Source of the DNA: SHLQ01 sp964494395
GTDB lineage: Bacteria; Actinomycetota; Acidimicrobiia; Acidimicrobiales; SHLQ01
Assembly: GCA_964494395.1 (NCBI GenBank)
Contig: CAZBTI010000001.1
Location: 1 to 64,000, forward strand
DNA length: 64,000 bases
Direction: 5' to 3'
In this document: piece after piece, positions 1 through 8,096 of the stretch
Position numbering within the stretch: the first letter of the stretch is position 1
Layout of the letters: every line of letters begins with the position of its first letter
Notes under the pieces: model-generated
Told to the model about the DNA's origin: nothing
Database searches by the model: none
The model's input: the letters and a program-made list of their open reading frames with translations, nothing else
Made by a program: the position numbers and the translations under genes

Positions 1-1654
1 CTGCAGTCGTCCTTGGAGCTGCAGTCGTGGTTGGAGCTGCAGTCGTGGTTGGAGCAGTGGTTGTGGCCGACGTCCCCACGCCACCCTGTCCATTCGTTGG
101 ATCTTCGCCAGGACCGGTCCCCGCATCCTGATCTTCGGTGGGTCCGCCATCGGGATTGTCCACTCCTCCAGCGACACTTCCACCACCAGCAGCACCGTCG
201 AGTGCCGTGCCCGCACCCGGAGTTCCACCAGCACCAGTTCCATCAGCAGCAGTTCCGTCAGCAGCAGTTTCACCAGCACCAGTTCCACCAGCAGCAGTTC
301 CGTCGGCCACAGTTCCACCAGCACCAGTTCCACCAGCAGCATCGTCGTCGAGTTCCGTGCCCGCACCGGGGGCTTCGTCATCGGCAGTACCAGCAGCGGC
401 GGCGTTGGCCGCAGCATTCGCGGCTGCTTCAGCTGCGGCAGCTGTCGCAGCGGCAGTTACACCGCCGCCTGCCCCGCCGGCAGCGCCAGCACCTGCTGCG
501 TCGCCGATCGAGTCGAGCAATTCTGAGTCGACGAACTCGGTGCCCTGCAAGGCCAAGGCAGGAGGAGGTTCCTCGACGGGAGCAACCGATGCGGTTCCGA
601 TTGTTCCGACCGCTGCGGCAGCAGCGATTGCGGGAAGACTTCGGGCTGCGTTCAACGCGGTCGCCACGATAGGCGCCTCCAAGAGACCACCGAAGACTGC
701 AGCCTTGCGACGAGTACTCAAGCTGACCTGAAGAAAGGCGCGAACGAGGTGCGGATCAAATTGCGTTCCAGCTGCGTCAACCAACTCTTTACGAGCATGT
801 TCAGCCGACAGCGGTTCCTTGTACGACCGCTTCGACGTGATCACGTCGTACGCGTCCGCGATGGCGCAGATGCGCCCTGCCAAAGAGATATCGGTTCCGC
901 TCAGTCCGTTGGGGTACCCCGAACCATCCCATTTCTCATGGTGCTGACCTGCGGCATCGACCGCGTCACCCAGCCATCCTCGGAATGGCTCGACCATCGC
1001 TGCACCCGCCGCGGGGTGTTGGCGCAACTGTTGCCACTCTTCATCGGTTGGCTTTCCAGGTTTGCTCAGGATCTCGGCCGGTACAGACAGCTTGCCAATG
1101 TCGTGGAGCAAGAATCCCCAGCGCAGTTGATTGAGCTCTTCGCCTTCGAAGCCGAGCTCGACTGCAAGCATCTCGCCGTAGGCGCGAACGCGCTCGGTAT
1201 GACCTCTTGTAAGACGTTCGTGCTTGGTCAACGCTCCGATCATCGAGACGGCCTGCTCCGAAGCCTCCTGCAGCGATCCTTGCAACGGGGTTCCCATGTT
1301 CTCGAGTTTTCTCGCTGAGCCCGAGCGCAACGCTGTTGCAAAGCGAGATGGAGCCTGATCGGGGAAGACGAGCGTCAGCTTCAAGAGCATCGAAATGGGT
1401 GTTAGGCGGTCGGCGAGGCGATGCACGACCAAGGCAGCGGCAACCGAGACGATCAGCGCCTGAACAACCCAAACAACGACGCCCACAGTTCCGACTGGTT
1501 GGAAGAAAAAGTCTCCAAGCCAGCGAACGGAGAGCCAGGAAGCGATCAGTGGAGCGAGAAGAATCAGCGCGGACACGAAAAAGGCAAGAACCGGCCGCGG
1601 TTCCCATGCCCTTTCGTTGTCGGTCGCGTCCGTCGCGACGCTTTCCTTCAGCAT
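1..1654 (-). CDS. Membrane-anchored HD-GYP domain protein (partial, C-terminus beyond left edge)
   Basis: Probable cyclic-di-GMP phosphodiesterase or related HD-GYP hydrolase. I read the minus strand directly: the frame is open from an ATG at 1654 (AGAGAG just upstream) to the edge, so at least 551 residues. Two hydrophobic segments (about residues 22-42 and 55-77) are followed by a linker and an HD-GYP domain with LLHDIGKL near residue 183, HHEKWDGSGYP near 245 and a DAYD motif soon after; these are the metal-binding and signature motifs of the family. Behind it lies a hydrophobic stretch (about residues 290-325) and then a very long Ala/Gly/Thr-rich region with repeated GGTGAG/DGTAA-like units ending in TTTAAP repeats. 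Downstream of ftsH on the same strand (91 nt gap). Plus-strand reading frames here (138-731, 749-1318) are shadows. Enzymatic activity and ligand are inferred from family motifs. Confidence 0.85.
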   Translation of the reverse strand, partial: MLKESVATDATDNERAWEPRPVLAFFVSALILLAPLIASWLSVRWLGDFFFQPVGTVGVVVWVVQALIVSVAAALVVHRLADRLTPISMLLKLTLVFPDQAPSRFATALRSGSARKLENMGTPLQGSLQEASEQAVSMIGALTKHERLTRGHTERVRAYGEMLAVELGFEGEELNQLRWGFLLHDIGKLSVPAEILSKPGKPTDEEWQQLRQHPAAGAAMVEPFRGWLGDAVDAAGQHHEKWDGSGYPNGLSGTDISLAGRICAIADAYDVITSKRSYKEPLSAEHARKELVDAAGTQFDPHLVRAFLQVSLSTRRKAAVFGGLLEAPIVATALNAARSLPAIAAAAAVGTIGTASVAPVEEPPPALALQGTEFVDSELLDSIGDAAGAGAAGGAGGGVTAAATAAAAEAAANAAANAAAAGTADDEAPGAGTELDDDAAGGTGAGGTVADGTAAGGTGAGETAADGTAADGTGAGGTPGAGTALDGAAGGGSVAGGVDNPDGGPTEDQDAGTGPGEDPTNGQGGVGTSATTTAPTTTAAPTTTAAPRTTA

Positions 1655-1745
1655 CTCTCTGCCCGTTTCCTGAGTAATCAGGAGAGAGTTCGACCGAATT
1701 GAGACAACCCTTGAGAAAAAGGGGGTAAATCGCCTAGCGGCTGTC

Positions 1746-3602
1746 CTAACGGAGATCGAGGCGCGTCGCACCCACCGAGGAGGCGTCGAGCGACGCCGAG
1801 TGCAGATCGGCAAACACAACCTTGAGCTCTTCACGACCAAGCGTCTCGTGTTCGATGAGCTCGGCTGCGAGCCGGTCGAGGACGTTCCGATGAAGAATCA
1901 ACACTTCTTTGGCTTCCGCAGCCGCAGCGTCGACCAGTTGACGAATTTCGTCGTCGATTCGCTGTGCAATCCCGTCTGAATAGTTCTGTTCTGTCGACGA
2001 GTTGTACAACTCGCCTACACCGTTGCCGAACTTCTGGAGCCCGAGATCGGAGCTCATTCCGTATATCGTCACCATCGAGCGAGCAATGTCGGTGACCCGT
2101 TCGATGTCGTTGGCTGCGCCGGTTGTTGCCTCGCCGAAGATGATCTCCTCGGCGATGCGACCACCGAGCAGCATGGCCATCTCGTCGGTCATCTCCGATT
2201 GGCTCTTCAGAACTTTGTCCTTCTCGGGCACTGCAAGCGTCCACCCGAGGGCCTTGCCGCGAGCGATGATCGACACCTTGTGGATCGGATCGCTGTTCGG
2301 GAGCACGTGGCCGACAAGAGCGTGACCAGCCTCGTGGTACGCAATGACGTGCTTCTCCTTTTCGGAGAGCGTGTTCGTTGCCTTCTCGGGTCCGGCGATC
2401 ACACGGTCGAGCGCATCTTCGATCTCGCTGTGGCCAATTTTCGGCAGCTGGCGGCGGGCCGCCAGGAGCGCGGCTTCGTTCAGCAGATTGGCGAGATCGG
2501 CGCCAGTGAACCCTGGTGTGCGTCGAGCGATCGCTTCTTTGTCGGCGTCCAGACCGAGCGGCTTGCCCGCGGCGTGAACAGCGATGATCTTGCGCCGCCC
2601 GTGTAGATCGGGTCGTTCGACGGCGATCTGGCGATCGAAACGTCCGGGGCGAAGCAGCGCCTTGTCGAGAACGTCGGGACGATTCGTCGCTGCGATAAAG
2701 ATGACGCCGGTTTCAACATCGAAGCCGTCCATCTCCACGAGCAACTGGTTGAGTGTTTGCTCACGCTCGTCATTGCCCGCAATAGCACTGCCACCTCGAT
2801 GGCGTCCCACGGCATCGATCTCGTCGACGAAGATAATCGCGGGTGCTTGTTTGCGCGCTTCCTCGAACAAGTCACGCACACGGCTTGCGCCGACGCCCAC
2901 AAACTTCTCGACGAAGTCTGAGCCGGAGAGAGTGAAGAACGGTACACCAGCTTCGCCAGCCACCGCACGAGCGAGGAGTGTCTTGCCAGTTCCCGGGGGG
3001 CCGTAGAGAAGGACACCCTTGGGAATCGTCGCACCGATCTTTCGAAAGCGTTCCGGATCGGTGAGAAACTCACGGATTTCAGCTAATTCGACGACGGCCT
3101 CATCGGCACCAGCCACGTCAGCGAAGGTCACGTCCTGGAGATCGCTCTGCTTCTTTTGAGTCTTTGCAGTGAACTTCTTGCGAGCCGACTTGCCGCCGTT
3201 CATGCGGCTGAGGATCAGCCAGACCAGCACGACCATCAAAATCAGCGGAGCCAAGGCGCCTATGACTGCCAACCAGCTGACTCCTCCGGCGACCCGTGCG
3301 ATTGTCGAGATCTCAACAAGTGGCGCTTCTTCGAGCACGTCTTGAGCGAATGTGCCAGCGGTGAACGGTGGAAGGATCGTTTGAAACTCGGTGCCGTCGA
3401 GGAGCATGCCGCGGACGACGCTCGATCCCTCGGTGAACTGGATGCTCGAAACCTGGCCTCGGTCGATCGCAGAGTCGAGGTCACTAAACGTCAGTTCGGG
3501 TAATGGGGCCGGATCCACGGTCGAGCCGACCGAAAACACCAGAAGACCTGATGCGATGGCGAGCAATACGAGAAGGATCCGGATTCGAGTCGTGCTATTC
3601 AC
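1746..3602 (-). CDS. ftsH: ATP-dependent zinc metalloprotease FtsH
   Basis: Membrane-bound AAA+ protease that extracts and degrades membrane and short-lived cytosolic proteins. 618 residues. TM helices at about 8-27 and 109-132 enclose a short FtsH extracellular domain. AAA+ module: Walker A GPPGTGKT at 201-208, Walker B IIFVDEID at 256-263, second-region-of-homology TNRPDVLDKALLRPGRFD near 307-323. Peptidase M41 zinc site HEAGH at 423-427 with the third ligand Asp near 500 (GAANDIE). All key residues are present, so it should be active. The GTG start at 3602 sits directly inside GGGGAGGTG, which is unusually tight for a ribosome binding site, so the true start could be slightly downstream, for example TTG at 3569. 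It lies between rsgA and the HD-GYP gene, all on the minus strand. The C-terminus is short and lacks an extended tail. Confidence 0.97.
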   Translation of the reverse strand: MNSTTRIRILLVLLAIASGLLVFSVGSTVDPAPLPELTFSDLDSAIDRGQVSSIQFTEGSSVVRGMLLDGTEFQTILPPFTAGTFAQDVLEEAPLVEISTIARVAGGVSWLAVIGALAPLILMVVLVWLILSRMNGGKSARKKFTAKTQKKQSDLQDVTFADVAGADEAVVELAEIREFLTDPERFRKIGATIPKGVLLYGPPGTGKTLLARAVAGEAGVPFFTLSGSDFVEKFVGVGASRVRDLFEEARKQAPAIIFVDEIDAVGRHRGGSAIAGNDEREQTLNQLLVEMDGFDVETGVIFIAATNRPDVLDKALLRPGRFDRQIAVERPDLHGRRKIIAVHAAGKPLGLDADKEAIARRTPGFTGADLANLLNEAALLAARRQLPKIGHSEIEDALDRVIAGPEKATNTLSEKEKHVIAYHEAGHALVGHVLPNSDPIHKVSIIARGKALGWTLAVPEKDKVLKSQSEMTDEMAMLLGGRIAEEIIFGEATTGAANDIERVTDIARSMVTIYGMSSDLGLQKFGNGVGELYNSSTEQNYSDGIAQRIDDEIRQLVDAAAAEAKEVLILHRNVLDRLAAELIEHETLGREELKVVFADLHSASLDASSVGATRLDLR

Positions 3603-3698
3603 CTCCCCGATCGTATGTGTCGAATGCCCGCAGAAATATGGTGATTTCGGCCCAGAACATCGTGAAACGGCTCTTACGACGCGCAGGAATGGGCCGCG

Positions 3699-4730
3699 TT
3701 AACGGCGCCTTCCCCCACCCTTTCGCGCATTGCCTGAACGCTCGCGTTCGACCAAACGTTGCTCGCTCTCCTCGAGTTCGGCGGTCATGGCACGAAAGCG
3801 ATCGAGTCGCCGAGCATCGAGTTGCTCGGCGTCGACCGCATCGCGCACTGCACACGACGGCTCTGCATCGTGAGCGCAATCGCGAAACTTGCAATCCGCC
3901 GCGATGTCGAGAATGTCGGAGAACACCTTTTCGAGCGCGTCTTGGGCGTCCCACAGCCCAACCGCACGGATACCCGGAGTATCGATGAGAACGCCGCCCT
4001 CTGAGAGCACGAGGAGGTCTCGGGTGATCGTGGTGTGGCGGCCCTTCGCATCTCCTCGACGAACCGCAGCCGTTGCCTGCACATCCTCATCGAGCAATGC
4101 ATTCACCAAGGAACTCTTTCCCGCCCCAGACTCACCGAGCATCGTTCCTGTCTTGTGGGGCGCAAGCAAGGCCTCGATTCGATCGAGGCCCTCGCCGCTC
4201 TCGATGCTGGTGACTACCACCTCGACACCAGGTGAGACCGCAGCGACAACCGCCGGCAACTCCACCCGTTGCTCTGCAGTGGCAAGATCGGACTTCGTGA
4301 GAATGACGACCGGGGTTGCCCCAGCGTTCCATGCGAGCACCAAAAAGCGCTCCAACTTTCCAGCGCGGAATGGCCGATCGAAACCGTGAACCAAAAAGAC
4401 GATATCCACATTGGCAGACAACGGCTGCTGGGTTTCACGCTCTCCAGGATCGCGCCGGACCAGTTCAGTACGCCGCTCGAGGACCGCCTCGATCATCCAA
4501 TTTGGGCCGCTCTCGACGATCGTTACCCAGTCACCGGTTACCGGTGCGGTCTGAGATTGTGCTCGCTGAGAGTCTGATTGAGCCCGGATCAAACCGGTTT
4601 CCAACAAAACATCACACTCACCGCGTTCGACACGGCTGATCCGCCCGAGAAGCCCAGAATGGGGAAATTCCTCAAGTCGAGACGCCCAAACACCGTCCCA
4701 ACCAAGATGAATGAGTTCAAAACGATCCAC
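3699..4730 (-). CDS. rsgA: Ribosome small subunit-dependent GTPase RsgA
   Basis: Circularly permuted GTPase that acts in late 30S subunit maturation. With a GTG start at 4730 it has 343 residues: an N-terminal OB-fold region, then G4 TKSD (145-148), G1 GESGAGKSS (199-207), G3 DTPG (250-253), the permuted order diagnostic of RsgA/YjeQ. The C-terminal zinc finger is visible as C280, C285, H287 and C293 followed by a basic tail. I prefer GTG 4730 because GGGAG lies 5 nt upstream of it; an in-frame GTG at 4766 would add 12 residues but has no ribosome binding site and would nearly abut the divergent gene at 4775. Upstream of ftsH on the same strand, 96 nt apart. Confidence 0.93.
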   Translation of the reverse strand: MDRFELIHLGWDGVWASRLEEFPHSGLLGRISRVERGECDVLLETGLIRAQSDSQRAQSQTAPVTGDWVTIVESGPNWMIEAVLERRTELVRRDPGERETQQPLSANVDIVFLVHGFDRPFRAGKLERFLVLAWNAGATPVVILTKSDLATAEQRVELPAVVAAVSPGVEVVVTSIESGEGLDRIEALLAPHKTGTMLGESGAGKSSLVNALLDEDVQATAAVRRGDAKGRHTTITRDLLVLSEGGVLIDTPGIRAVGLWDAQDALEKVFSDILDIAADCKFRDCAHDAEPSCAVRDAVDAEQLDARRLDRFRAMTAELEESEQRLVERERSGNARKGGGRRR

Positions 4731-4774
4731 TGGAACTCCCACAAAATTTCCGAATAGGAGGCACACTAATAGTT

Positions 4775-6418
4775 ATGGACTCCCGAACTGATGGTGGAGC
4801 CGAAACGGCCGAAGAAACAGAAGCCGCCAACTCCGCTACCAAGACCGCAACAATTTCTAAGGGATTCGCCTGGCTGGCGGGCGTCATCGGTGCCGCCATT
4901 TCACTCAGCCTAGGCGAACTGTTTGACCGCATCAGCGGTTCTCTGATCTCGCTCGTCGTTGGCGTTGCCGACTTCCTCGTCGACATCACCCCGGGTGACA
5001 TCGTTGCCCAGAGCATCAACACGCTCGGAACGGCGCAGAAGCCGTTGCTCAGTTTGGGCATCGTCGTATTCTCCCTCGCCATCGGCGGACTTCTCGGCGT
5101 AGCAGGTCGCAAAAACCCACTCTTCGTTCCCGCTGGTTTCCTTCTCTTCGGCATCTTTGGTGGCTTTGCGACGAGCCGCAGCGATCTCAGTAGTGCCGCT
5201 GGGTCGTGGGTTACCGCTCTTGCAGCGGCCGTCATCGGCGGCGCGATCACACTCGCCCTCTTCGCTGCGGCTCGCGGCACAGATGACCAACTCTCCACGC
5301 TCACTGCCCCGAGCGGCGAGGTCATCGATCGCCGAGGCCTCCTCTACGGAGGCGCAGCCTTGGGTGCTGTTGCCCTTACCGCTGCGGCCCGTATCGGTCG
5401 GACGAGCGCTGCCGAACTCGCTCGTGAACAGATCCTCACCGGAGCCGCCGCTCCCGAACCACTCAACCTTCCCGTCGGCGCATTCGATGACATCCCGGGT
5501 ATCACGCCGCACATCGTGCCGATCAGTCCAGAGGACGAGTTCTATCTCATCGACACGGCCATTCGAAAGCCCTCAGTCGATCCAGAAACGTGGTCGCTTA
5601 CAATCACTGGTCCCCACGTCACCAACCCCATCACGTACACCTACGAAGACTTGCTCAACCGTGAACACGTCACGACCGAGGTCACGCTGTCCTGCGTTTC
5701 CAATCCGGTGGGCGGCGAGCTCGTCGGTAACGCTGTGTGGACTGGCGTTCCGTTGAGTGAACTGCTCGACGAAGCAGGGATTGTCGATCCACGAAACAGC
5801 GAGCACCAAATCTTCAGCCGATCGGTCGACGGCTTTACCTGCGGTTTCGAAGTACCGCTCGCATACGACGGACGCACCGCCATGGTCGCCCTCATGATGA
5901 ACGGCGAACCTCTCCCAGTCGCCCACGGCTTCCCTGCCCGCCTCGTCATTGCTGGCATCTACGGATACGTATCGGCAACCAAATGGCTAGAAGAGATCCA
6001 AGTCACCGACACCGTCGGCGTCGATGGCTTCTGGATCCCTCGAGGGTGGAGCAAGTACGGCCCGATCAAGACCCAGTCCCGTATCGATACGCCAACTCAG
6101 CAAGGCCAGTTAGCTGCAGGCCCAATCACGGTCGCTGGCATTGCCTTCAACCCAACGATCGGCATCGACCAAGTCGAGGTCGGATTTACCAGCGCCGAGG
6201 ATCAGACGAATACCGAGTGGATTCCCGCCGAGCTCGCAGAAGTCGAATCTGACGAGACATGGGTCCAGTGGCGCTACGAGTGGGATGCCCCTCCCGGAGA
6301 CTGGTTCATCCAAGTCCGCGCCACCGACAGGACTGGTTTCACCCAGTCACCAAACCCCGTTCCACCAGCACCAAACGGCGCCGAAGGTTTCCACACCATC
6401 ATTACGCGCATTGTGTAA
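4775..6418 (+). CDS. Membrane-tethered sulfite oxidase-family molybdoenzyme
   Basis: 547 residues. The N-terminal 210 residues hold about five to six hydrophobic segments (near 31-48, 55-70, 91-110, 117-133, 146-167 and 189-206); the last begins with DRRGLLYGG, a Tat-like twin-arginine motif embedded in the protein. After it comes a sulfite-oxidase-type Moco domain (about 235-430) with the expected Mo-ligating cysteine at C307 in TLSCVSN, and a C-terminal Mo-co dimerisation domain (about 430-547). Known relatives oxidise sulfite or reduce sulfoxides/nitrate outside the cytoplasm; the actual substrate is not determinable here. The fused multi-helix N-terminus suggests the catalytic domain is anchored on the outer face and may pass electrons into the membrane. 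No cytochrome or haem-binding motif is adjacent. GGAGG at 4757-4761 is 13 nt from the ATG, longer than usual. Confidence 0.88.
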   Translation: MDSRTDGGAETAEETEAANSATKTATISKGFAWLAGVIGAAISLSLGELFDRISGSLISLVVGVADFLVDITPGDIVAQSINTLGTAQKPLLSLGIVVFSLAIGGLLGVAGRKNPLFVPAGFLLFGIFGGFATSRSDLSSAAGSWVTALAAAVIGGAITLALFAAARGTDDQLSTLTAPSGEVIDRRGLLYGGAALGAVALTAAARIGRTSAAELAREQILTGAAAPEPLNLPVGAFDDIPGITPHIVPISPEDEFYLIDTAIRKPSVDPETWSLTITGPHVTNPITYTYEDLLNREHVTTEVTLSCVSNPVGGELVGNAVWTGVPLSELLDEAGIVDPRNSEHQIFSRSVDGFTCGFEVPLAYDGRTAMVALMMNGEPLPVAHGFPARLVIAGIYGYVSATKWLEEIQVTDTVGVDGFWIPRGWSKYGPIKTQSRIDTPTQQGQLAAGPITVAGIAFNPTIGIDQVEVGFTSAEDQTNTEWIPAELAEVESDETWVQWRYEWDAPPGDWFIQVRATDRTGFTQSPNPVPPAPNGAEGFHTIITRIV

Positions 6419-6600
6419 TGCGCCTGTGCTCCCCGTCGGGGATCGTTCAGGCGGCCGCGGCGAAGGCGACGTCAGCTTCGCTTTGGCTCGACACCGCCTC
6501 AGGCGTAAAGCCTGCGTGGCAAATGAACGCTCCCCCTGAAGGGGAGCACGGGCGGCGTCAGCAATACGGCAAAATCACGACGGAGTCGTGGCCGTATTGG
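6419..6600. terminator. Hairpin-rich convergent terminator region
   Basis: Between the sulfite-oxidase-family gene and the convergent AAA+ gene. It contains CCCC-gtc-GGGG (about 6431-6441), a GCTCCCC/GGGGAGC hairpin (about 6529-6547), and a large nested hairpin whose arms are GCAATACGGC (6561-6570) and GCCGTATTG (6591-6599), with inner CACGAC/GTCGTG and outer GGCGT/ACGCC. The outer right arm (to 6607) runs into the stop codon of the minus-strand gene at 6601-6603. Bidirectional termination is the simplest reading. Confidence 0.6.
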
Positions 6601-7890
6601 TTACGCCGCAATCTGCGCTTTGGTTTCCCAGTGGCCGGCGGCGTCGTCTCGGGTGAAGTAGATCTTGGCTACTCGGTTGATCGCGTCCTGGTCGAGGACT
6701 CGTGCACGTCCCTCGTAGTCACAGATCGACGAGAGTGTCCGGCCGAAGTCGGCCGGGTAGTACGGGCGTAGGCCGCCCTCTGTGTTTTGCAGGATGAAGG
6801 TCTTGAGATAGTCGGCAGACTCTTGGTTGCAGCTGATTGACATGTTTGTGCATACCGCTGCGAGTACCCGGTCGAAGGTTGATGCTTCGATCTGGCCAAC
6901 AAATACCTTGTTTGGAATACGACGAGCGAATGCGTCATCGCCAAGTTGGTCTGGGCGCATGTTGGTCGAGAACACGACCTTGGCGTCGAACGGGATCTGG
7001 AAGGTCGCACCGTGGGCGAGCGTCAGGAAGTCGATCGAGTGTGACAGCGGGACGATCCAACGGTTGAGAAGTGCCTCTGGGGTGGTTTTCTGGCGGCCGA
7101 AGTCATCGATGACGAAGATGCCGTTGTTGGCCTTCATCTGTAGCGGTGCGCGGTAGACGCCGGTCGAGAGGTCGCGATCGAGGTCGAGGTGCTGCCCGGT
7201 GAGTTCGCCACCTACGAGAACGAATGGTCGCTCGCAGAGAATCCATCGTGGGTCGAGGCCCTCGGGCTGTTCGACCGGGATGTGAATCGACGGATCGAAG
7301 AGGGTGATGATCGCACGGTCATACTCGACAGCACGAGGCACAAGGATTGGATCTTTGTACATCTTGATCATTCGCTCGGCCAGGGAGGTTTTACCGGTTC
7401 CTGGAGGGCCGTACAAGAAGACTGCGCCCTTCGAGACCAGGGCTGGGCCGAGTTCATCGAAGAACCCGTCCTCGATGATGAGGTCGTCGAACGCTTCTTT
7501 GAGGGTCTGCTCATTGATTGCAGACCGTCCTCGCTGAGACATGGTCACTCGGGTGTATTCCTCGAGGGAAACCGGCGCATAACTGGCGTAGGCGGTGGCC
7601 TGCGCCCGACTGTGCGCTTCAGCCTTGCCGAGGTCGGTTGAGGAGATGACGTAGTCGCGGCCTGCCATGCCCTGAATTTCGAGCATCAGGCGCTGGCGGA
7701 GTCCATCTACAACGTTGTCGACGATGCCGACGGAAAGGCCTGTGGCCGTGGCGAGGAGGCTGACCGACGACCGTCCTTCCATCACGAGACGCTGCAGAAT
7801 GATGTCCTCGATAATCGCGGCTGGAACACCGAGATCATCGAGTGTTGGTGGCTGCGTTGGATAGGTAGTGCTTGTTGGAACCGTCGACAT
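6601..7890 (-). CDS. Winged-helix/AAA+ ATPase
   Basis: 429 residues from the ATG at 7890. The N-terminal part (about 20-110) is helical with a winged-helix-like pattern; then a conserved linker and an AAA+ module with Walker A LYGPPGTGKTSL (about 205-216), Walker B FVIDDFGRQ and an arginine-finger-like FARRIPNKV. The related proteins I know of are uncharacterised predicted ATPases in actinobacteria and other phyla; no partner gene is adjacent, so no function is assigned. The frame extends to 8010, but the extra 40 residues are low complexity and do not resemble the family. No clear Shine-Dalgarno is seen before 7890. It is divergent from glgB with a 206-nt gap. What is seen is the domain structure; involvement in DNA or protein remodelling would be guesswork. 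Confidence 0.85.
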   Translation of the reverse strand: MSTVPTSTTYPTQPPTLDDLGVPAAIIEDIILQRLVMEGRSSVSLLATATGLSVGIVDNVVDGLRQRLMLEIQGMAGRDYVISSTDLGKAEAHSRAQATAYASYAPVSLEEYTRVTMSQRGRSAINEQTLKEAFDDLIIEDGFFDELGPALVSKGAVFLYGPPGTGKTSLAERMIKMYKDPILVPRAVEYDRAIITLFDPSIHIPVEQPEGLDPRWILCERPFVLVGGELTGQHLDLDRDLSTGVYRAPLQMKANNGIFVIDDFGRQKTTPEALLNRWIVPLSHSIDFLTLAHGATFQIPFDAKVVFSTNMRPDQLGDDAFARRIPNKVFVGQIEASTFDRVLAAVCTNMSISCNQESADYLKTFILQNTEGGLRPYYPADFGRTLSSICDYEGRARVLDQDAINRVAKIYFTRDDAAGHWETKAQIAA

Positions 7891-8096
7891 AAAGGAAGAA
7901 TCGTCACTTTCTCGAAAAACATAAGGTTTCGTGGTGTCGATTGAGGCGGTGCCTCCCCAACCGGGCACTCCGAGACGCGTTGCACCCCATCGAGGAGCTC
8001 CCTCGGCCACCCAATTCGCATTGGGTGGCCCCTGCTCCCGGCAATGGAGTTCGGCCGCCTTAGGTCAAGTGGGACAGAGTCGGCAAGAATCTGTCG

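Noticed and set aside
138..731. Ala/Pro/Ser-rich plus-strand protein
   Set aside because: It is the complement of the low-complexity C-terminal coding region of the minus-strand HD-GYP gene, whose frame is confirmed by clear HD-GYP motifs.
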